Positions 6,781 to 11,713 of a stretch of 11,713 nucleotides of DNA are shown in pieces (the first letter of the stretch is position 1; each line of letters opens with the position of its first letter). The DNA lies in the NCBI GenBank assembly GCA_046263195.1, contig JBHELG010000045.1, positions 1-11,713 of the forward strand. Direction: 5' to 3'. Below the pieces are notes generated by a model, which saw only the letters and a list, made by a program, of their open reading frames with translations, made no database searches and was not told where the DNA came from. The position numbers were made by a program, and so were the translations under genes. This DNA comes from JBHELG01 sp046263195 (GTDB lineage: Bacteria; Actinomycetota; Nitriliruptoria; Nitriliruptorales; JAHWKO01).

Positions 6781-7915
6781 ATGGAAAGGATCGTCGAGGC
6801 GGCTGGGGCGCTGAGGCAGGAGCTGGCGGATTGCCATCCCGCGGCCCTGTCGGGCTCGCATGCGCTGGAGCTGGTCGAGGTTCTGGCTGGAGTGGAGAAG
6901 GTGTGTGCCGCCACGCGGGCGCGGGCCGCCCGCCCGGGTCGACGAATGCGAGGCCTATCGCGCGAGAGGACACCGGTCGGGGGCACAGTGGCTCGCCAAG
7001 ACCATGGGCACCAGCCCCAGAGAGGCTGCCACTTCGATTGAGACTGCCAAGGCGGTTGAGGGGCTTGCGGCAACTCGTGACGCGTTCGTGGCGGGCCGGA
7101 TCTCCCAGGCTCAGGCCGCCGAGGTCGCAAAGGCAGCGGCCGTCGACCCGTCGGCCGAATGCGACCTGTTGGAGGTGGCCGAGCAGGCTGACTGGCTCAG
7201 CTTGAAAGACCGGGCCCGGCGGGTGCGTCTCAACGCCGAGGTCGACCGCGAGGCCTTGCACGAGCGTCAACACCGTGCCCGAGAGTTTCACCACTGGATC
7301 GACGACGAGGGCATGGTGGCGGGGCGGTTCCGACTGCCTCCCGAGGTGGGTGTGCCCCTGGTCAACCGCATCCACGCCCGGACAGACCACGAATACAAGC
7401 GGGCCTGGCAGCAGGGAGGACGCGAGACCAGAGCGGCCTATGCCGCGGACGCCCTGGTGTCACTCCTGTCCGGGCAGGGCGACGCCACTCCTTCGCGGCC
7501 CGATGTCGTGGTGGTGGTCGACCTCGACGCCCTTCGTCGCGGCGAGGTCCAAGACGGGGAGCGGTGCCACATCCCGGGCGTCGGCCCCATTCCGGTAGGC
7601 GTTGCCGAGCGCATCGCGACGGACGCCTTCCTCAAGGGAGTTTTGGTCGACGGCTGCGAGATCAAGAAGGTGAAGCACTTCGGGCGCCACATCCGCGCCG
7701 AGGTCCGCACCGCTCTCGATCTGGGCCCGGCACCCGACCTGGACGGGGCGGTGTGCGTCGCGGAGGGTTGCGGGCGGCGCCACGGCCTGGAATGGGACCA
7801 TGTCGAGCCGCTGGCCCGGCGCGGTCCCACCGCCTACCGCAACCTCGAGCCCCGCTGCCGCCCCCACCACCGTGAAAAGACCCAACGTGACCGCCAAGGC
7901 GGGCCTGATCCCTAG
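6781..7915 (+). pseudogene. DUF222/13E12-family HNH endonuclease, frameshifted
   Basis: Encodes an HNH nuclease-like protein of the actinobacterial 13E12 (DUF222) repeat family; function in the cell is unknown. The N-terminus reads from the ATG at 6781 (MERIVEAAGALRQELADCHP) through ATRARAA in one frame. The conserved continuation VDECEAYRARGHRSGAQWLA reads in the next frame. The switch lies at about 6928-6938 in the C/G-rich run GCCCGCCCGGG. Removing one base restores 377 residues, the normal size, so a one-base insertion fits. The DUF222 body includes LNAEVDREALHERQHR and FRLPPEVGVPLVNRI. The C-terminal HNH site has two Cys before HGLEWDHVEP (7781-7810), then NLEPRC and HH near 7837-7872, all intact. 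If the frameshift is real, translation from 6781 ends at 7041 after 86 residues. A sequencing error or an internal start are alternatives. Confidence 0.8.
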
Positions 7916-7927
7916 AGAGCCACCCGC

Positions 7928-8641
7928 ATGGCGTTTGTGATCTCAGTCGGGGCGTTCCTCGTCGCCTACAACACCGTGATCAACCTGCGCCCGTTGCCGC
8001 GGTGGACCTACGTGCCCCTCAACCTCGCCGTGACTGGACTGCTCGTCGCCGGCGCGCGGCTGACAGGACACACATGGCAGGCACTTGGCTTCGACTGGGA
8101 CGGGCTCTTCGCGGGGCTCGGATGGGGGGTCGTCGCTGCCGTGATCGTGGCTGCGGGCGTGGCGGGGGGCTCCTGGCTCGCGACCATCGTGCCTCCGCTA
8201 CGAGCATTGCTCACGGATCGGCGGGCCGCCGACCTGTCTCCCGCTCGGCTCGCCTACGACACCCTCCTGCGCATCCCGCTCGGCACGGCCGCGTGCGAGG
8301 AGGCGCTCTTCCGCGGGCTGCTGTTCGCTGCCCTACTCGACGTGGGCTCCGTCACCCGCGCGGTGGTCGTCTCGAGCGCCCTGTTCGGGCTGTGGCACGT
8401 GGGGCCCACGCTCCGAGCGCTGCGGGAGAACGACACCGCGCTCGCGACCGGTCGGCGCGCCCTCGTCGTCATCGGCGCCGTCCTCTCGACCGCGGTGGGA
8501 GGGGTCGTCTTCGCGCTGCTCCGTCTCGCCTCCGGCAGCCTCGCCGCGCCGGTGCTCGTCCACTGGGCTATCAACGCCTCCGGCCTGCTGACCGCTCACG
8601 CGTACCAGTCAGCTGAGGCGCCGCACCCGCAGCGAACGTAG
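7928..8641 (+). CDS. CPBP-family intramembrane glutamic endopeptidase (Abi/Rce1-like)
   Basis: Polytopic membrane protein of 237 residues with the conserved motifs of the CPBP/Abi family (PF02517). Motif 1 is EEALFRG (E124, E125, R129), motif 2 is FGLWHV (F153, H157) and motif 3 is HWAINASG (H212, N216). In Rce1-type enzymes these Glu and His residues form the catalytic site inside the membrane. Hydrophobic segments lie at about 1-20, 28-44, 60-80, 143-156, 178-200 and 205-222, consistent with six to eight helices. Bacterial members process or bind peptides, for example in bacteriocin self-immunity, but the substrate here cannot be predicted. The ATG at 7928 lies 12 nt after the HNH stop with only a weak ribosome site, so expression may depend on the upstream gene. 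The last 33 nt overlap the 3' end of the ATPase gene on the other strand. Confidence 0.87.
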   Translation: MAFVISVGAFLVAYNTVINLRPLPRWTYVPLNLAVTGLLVAGARLTGHTWQALGFDWDGLFAGLGWGVVAAVIVAAGVAGGSWLATIVPPLRALLTDRRAADLSPARLAYDTLLRIPLGTAACEEALFRGLLFAALLDVGSVTRAVVVSSALFGLWHVGPTLRALRENDTALATGRRALVVIGAVLSTAVGGVVFALLRLASGSLAAPVLVHWAINASGLLTAHAYQSAEAPHPQRT

Positions 8642-10262
8642 GCGGTTCAGCGCCGCCGCAATCTCGAGCGCACGGGGCAGGGCGAGATCCCCCGGGTAGT
8701 CGCGACGCAGGACATCGATCCCCTCGCGGGCGATGCGGGCGTAGAGCAGCTCGAGCGCCTGAGCGGGCGTGCGTTCACCGTCACGGGTCAGCGCCAGCGC
8801 CACCCCCACGGTCTGGCTGGGGTCAACGATCTGGGCGACGGCGGAGAGGTCGATCGTCTCCCTGCCGAACTGCACCTCCACGGTTCCCCGTGCTCGGGTC
8901 TTGATCCGTCCGCCCCGGCGCGGATCGATCGATGCCGGATCCGGAACCCGATGGCGGACCTTCGCAAAGGACGCCGCCTCCGCGCGACGACCTGGCCAGC
9001 GCGCTGCTATCCGCCGCGCCTCGTCCGTCACCTCCCGGGGCCGGAAGGCGTCCATGAGCAGCACACGGTCGGCGACGTCGAAGTAGTCCCCCGAACCGCC
9101 GACGACCATCACGCTCGAAACTCCATGCTCACGGTGCAGGGGGCGGACGAGATCGACGAAGGGCGTGAGCGGCTCCCGGTCCTTCGCCACGAGCTCCTGC
9201 ATGCGCAGATCGCGGATCATGAGGTTCGTAGCGGCGGTGTCCTCGTCGACGAGCAGGAGGCGAGCGCCGGCCTCGAGTGCCTCGACGATGCTCGCCGCCT
9301 GAGACGTCGAGCCGGATGCGTTGTCCGTCGAGAAGTCCGAGGTATCACTGCCAGTTGGCAGGGTCCCCACGAACGGGCTCACGTCGACGCGCTCGACCCG
9401 TCGACCGTCTTCGGCGCGGATCTTCGTCGCATCGGCGCACGCGACCACGAGCTCGCGCCCGTCGCCGGGGACGTGGTCGTAGACGCCCCGCTCGAGTGCC
9501 CGCAGGAGCGTCGACTTGCCGTGGAATCCCCCTCCGACGATGAGGGTCACGCCCTCGGGGATGCCCATGCCTCTCACCCGGCCCCGGTTCGGGAGGTCGA
9601 CCTCGCTCCGCAGCGATGGCGGGGACACGAACGGCACGGATTCCTGCAAGGGACGATCGTCGACGCCGCTGCGCCGTGGCAACACCGCGCCGTCAGCGTC
9701 GAAGGCCACGAGGTCAAGGTCGCTCAGCGCCTCGCGCAGGGCGACCGAGTCCTCGACACAGGCGACGAACGAGCCCGCATCCCCCGGGTCGAGCGCCGAC
9801 CAGCGCAGGGACTCGGAGACAGCCCGGGGCAGCGCATGGACCAGCAGTCTCGCTGCGTGCCGGCCGAGTGCGCGCCGACCGCGAGCAGGCAGGTCGCATC
9901 CCAGGCGCAACCGCACCCCGCGCCCGTCGACCCGGCAGGCGCTGCGCTCGAGCACCTCCTGAGCCTGCGTCGACTTGGAACGAACCAAGCCGCTCGCGAG
10001 CCCTCCTCGTGAGATAGTCCTCGATCGCCCGCCGCCGCGTCGGCGTTCGTCACAGGTCGGGGGGGATGGCCGCGACCTCCGCGGGTACCGAGACGACGAA
10101 CCGCGATGGCGGGGCGTAGGGATCGGCCTGCACGCGCTCGACCCCGAGTTCGAACTCTCGAAAGCGCCACCGGGATCCACTCAGCCGCTTGTAGGCGCCA
10201 TAGCCTTGACCTTCCAGCCCCTCGAGCAGACGACGCAGGTCCTCGCTGCCGGTGCTAGTCAC
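8609..10262 (-). pseudogene. ABC-class P-loop ATPase (COG3044/PF09818-like), disrupted by stop and frameshift
   Basis: Predicted cytosolic ATPase of the ABC class without transport domains; cellular role unknown. The GTG at 10262 overlaps the zwf stop by 8 nt and starts the family N-terminus (DLRRLLEGLEGQGYGAYK, then VERVQADPYAPPSRFVVSVP). The frame meets TGA at 10052-10050 right after IPPDL, where homologues usually have Trp (PPELW). Beyond it the same frame resumes the family sequence RRRAIEDYLTRRARERLGSF. A second lesion near 9962 moves the frame: deleting one base turns GCAGGCTCAGG into GCAGGCCAGG and joins VDAG to QEVLERSACRVDGRG. Corrected, the gene has exactly 551 codons, normal for the family. 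The catalytic part is intact: Walker A GGGFHGKST (about 9509-9536), signature NASGSTSQA (about 9300-9330) and Walker B LLLVDED (about 9239-9259). The remaining intact frame, up to about 9960, might still yield a shortened ATPase from an internal start. Sequencing errors are not excluded. Confidence 0.85.
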
Positions 10263-11646
10263 AGTCAGCGGCGACGTCAGGGCAGTGCCATGTATCGGTC
10301 AGGGCGTCGGCCTCGGCCGGGCCCCATGACCCCGGCTCGTAGCCGTGCAGGGGGGGAGGGTCGTCAAGCACGGGCTGCACGACCCGCCAGGCCTCCTCGA
10401 CGGCGTCCGCGCGGGCGAACAGACGCTGGTCGCCCTTCAGCGCGTCGTCGAGCAGACGCGCATAAGCATCGGTGCGGATTCCCTCCCGGGCTTCGTCGTA
10501 GGTGTAGGCCAGATCCACATCCCGGCTGAGGAGCTCCTCGCCTGGCTGCTTGATCTGCACGGACAGGGACACGCGCTCACCCGGCTTCACGCGGAACTTC
10601 AGGTGGTTGGGGTGAGGCAAGGGAGCGTCCGAGCGGGCGAAGAACAGCCGTGGCGGCTGCTTGAATTCGACGAGTACCTCGGTAGCCGTGGCGGCGAGCT
10701 TCTTGCCGGCGCGGATGTAGAAGGGCACGTCCGCCCAGCGCCAGGAGTCGATCTCCGCACGCAGGGCGACGAAGGTCTCCACCTGCGAGTCCGGGTCGAC
10801 CCCCGTCTCGTGGCGATAGCCGCGGTACTGGCCCAGCACGACGTCAGCCGGGTTCAGGGGCGGCATGGAACGCAGCACCTTGACCTTCTCGTCCCGCAAC
10901 GCCTGCGCATCGGCGCCCACCGGAGGCTCCATGGCCACGAGGGTGACGACCTCCAGGAGGTGGTTCTGAACGACGTCGCGCAGCGCCCCGACCTCCTCGT
11001 AGAACTTCCCCCGCCCTTCCACCCCGAAGCTCTCCGAGAGTGTGATCTGGACGCTGTCGACGTAATTGCGGTTCCACGCTGGCGCCAGGAAGGTGTTCGC
11101 GAAGCGGAACACGAGCAGATCGAGGACCTCCTCTTTGCCCAGGAAGTGATCGACCCGGAAGACGGCCTCCTCCGGGAAGGTGCTGAGCAGGCAGCGGTTG
11201 AGGTGGCGGGACGAATCCAGGTCGCGGCCGAAGGGCTTCTCCACCACGACCCGGGCATGTTCGTGCAACCCGACCTCGGCGAGACCTTGCACGACGGTCT
11301 CGAAGAGGCTGGGTGGGATCGCGAGGTAGAGCAGCGGCCGCTTGGCGTCGTCGAGGGTCTTGCGCAGCCGCTCAAACGTGTCCGCCTCCCGGTAGTCCCC
11401 CTGGACGTAGGTCAGGGCTTCTTCCAGACGCCGGAACGTGTCCTCATGCAACGTCGCATGGGCGGTGATCCCCTCACGCGCGCGGGCGCGTAGCTGGTCG
11501 TCGCTCCAGTCGGAGGAGGCCACTCCGACGATGCGGGCCGGCAGGCGCCCGTCGCGGGCCAGTTCCTGCAGCGCGGGGAACAGCTTCCTCTTCGCGAGGT
11601 CGCCGGTGGCGCCGAACAGCACGAGCGCGTCGCACCTCGAGCTCAT
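10255..11646 (-). CDS. zwf: Glucose-6-phosphate 1-dehydrogenase
   Basis: Oxidises glucose 6-phosphate to 6-phosphogluconolactone with NADP+ (or NAD+), the first step of the oxidative pentose phosphate pathway; cytoplasmic. The product is 463 residues, slightly short but within the family range. Key sites are the nucleotide-binding loop GATGDLAKRKLFPAL (12-26), VVEKPFGRDL (134-143), the substrate site FRVDHFLGKE (163-172) and the DVVQNHLLE segment with H229, which aligns with the catalytic His of the Leuconostoc enzyme. The VPFYIRAGKKL segment (307-317) is also typical. The ATG at 11646 was chosen because GGAGAGGG lies about 6 nt upstream and the product begins just before the Rossmann strand; the frame is open to the window edge, but that stretch contains a hairpin and has no family similarity. 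The ATPase gene begins inside its last codons (8-nt overlap), so both are probably one transcript. Confidence 0.96.
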   Translation of the reverse strand: MSSRCDALVLFGATGDLAKRKLFPALQELARDGRLPARIVGVASSDWSDDQLRARAREGITAHATLHEDTFRRLEEALTYVQGDYREADTFERLRKTLDDAKRPLLYLAIPPSLFETVVQGLAEVGLHEHARVVVEKPFGRDLDSSRHLNRCLLSTFPEEAVFRVDHFLGKEEVLDLLVFRFANTFLAPAWNRNYVDSVQITLSESFGVEGRGKFYEEVGALRDVVQNHLLEVVTLVAMEPPVGADAQALRDEKVKVLRSMPPLNPADVVLGQYRGYRHETGVDPDSQVETFVALRAEIDSWRWADVPFYIRAGKKLAATATEVLVEFKQPPRLFFARSDAPLPHPNHLKFRVKPGERVSLSVQIKQPGEELLSRDVDLAYTYDEAREGIRTDAYARLLDDALKGDQRLFARADAVEEAWRVVQPVLDDPPPLHGYEPGSWGPAEADALTDTWHCPDVAADCD

Positions 11647-11687
11647 TTGGACCCTCTCCGTCGCTGTCGTGGCACAGCTCCTCTCGC

Positions 11688-11706
11688 GGCGCTCCTGCGG
11701 AGCGCC
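11688..11706. other. Perfect GC-rich hairpin upstream of zwf
   Basis: GGCGCTCCTGCGGAGCGCC is an 8-bp perfect inverted repeat with a 3-nt loop, about 42 nt upstream of the zwf start. No T-tract follows on either strand, so it is not a classic intrinsic terminator. It may be a terminator without a U-tract for a gene beyond the window edge, or a leader structure of zwf. A TGA at 11711-11709 on the - strand could be the stop of such an upstream gene. Confidence 0.4.
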
Positions 11707-11713
11707 ACTCACG

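Noticed and set aside
6928..6938. Programmed ribosomal frameshift in the HNH gene
   Set aside because: No slippery heptamer followed by a stable structure, and no reason in this family for frameshifting; kept only as a remote alternative to a mutation or error.
7928..8641. CPBP protein and HNH nuclease as a two-gene phage defence or abortive infection system
   Set aside because: CPBP proteins carry the old name Abi and HNH domains occur in defence, but both families are widespread outside defence, the HNH gene is frameshifted, and no other defence gene is nearby.
8951..10012. Long open frame on the + strand opposite the ATPase gene
   Set aside because: It lies antisense to conserved ATPase sequence with Walker motifs, its translation resembles no family I recognise, and such frames are expected by chance at about 70% GC.
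10050..10052. TGA in the ATPase gene read as selenocysteine or as Trp by an altered code
   Set aside because: The homologous residue is Trp, not Cys, no SECIS-like element was evident, and TGA ends fdhB and mobA normally here, so a nonsense change or error is simpler.
10345..11493. Long open frame on the + strand opposite zwf
   Set aside because: The - strand encodes an unmistakable glucose-6-phosphate dehydrogenase; the antisense frame is a GC-driven shadow.

Overview
The window is about 70% GC with tightly packed genes, many GTG starts and TGA as the usual stop. It comes from a member of the Actinomycetota. The gene content agrees: two enzymes of F420-associated families (an LLM-class oxidoreductase and a PPOX protein of the Rv0121 type), a DUF222/13E12 HNH endonuclease with a LexA-like box, a DUF6457 protein, and a NrfD-linked formate dehydrogenase. 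I cannot place it below phylum with confidence. No RNA genes, insertion sequences, CRISPR arrays, origins or attachment sites were seen, and no stretch longer than 300 bases lacks a gene.

Region 1 (1-4910, + strand) is a formate dehydrogenase operon. It holds the C-terminal 770 residues of the molybdopterin catalytic subunit (its N-terminus lies outside the window), the four-cluster FeS subunit with a C-terminal membrane anchor, a NrfD-type membrane subunit, and MobA, which makes the guanylylated molybdenum cofactor such an enzyme needs. Junctions are 1 nt (fdhA/fdhB), a 4-nt ATGA overlap (fdhB/nrfD) and 4 nt (nrfD/mobA). Together they predict a membrane-bound enzyme passing electrons from formate through FeS clusters to quinone, plus its own cofactor-finishing enzyme.

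Region 2 (4912-6662) begins with a small DUF6457 protein on the - strand, ending 1 nt from the mobA stop. An LLM-class, probably F420-dependent, oxidoreductase precedes it on the same strand. A PPOX-family, probably F420-dependent, enzyme is read divergently on the + strand.

Region 3 (6663-8641, + strand) holds a LexA-box-like palindrome directly upstream of a DUF222/HNH endonuclease gene that carries a frameshift, followed by a CPBP-family membrane protease.

Region 4 (8609-11713, - strand) holds zwf (glucose-6-phosphate dehydrogenase). It is overlapped by 8 nt at its 3' end by a gene for an ABC-class P-loop ATPase (COG3044-like). That gene is broken twice: by an in-frame TGA where the family has Trp, and by a one-base insertion. 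Its 3' end overlaps the CPBP gene tail to tail by 33 nt.

I do not see a clear new multi-gene system. The most useful observations are the two lesions in the ATPase gene, the frameshift and SOS-like box at the HNH gene, and the DUF6457 gene lying opposite mobA.
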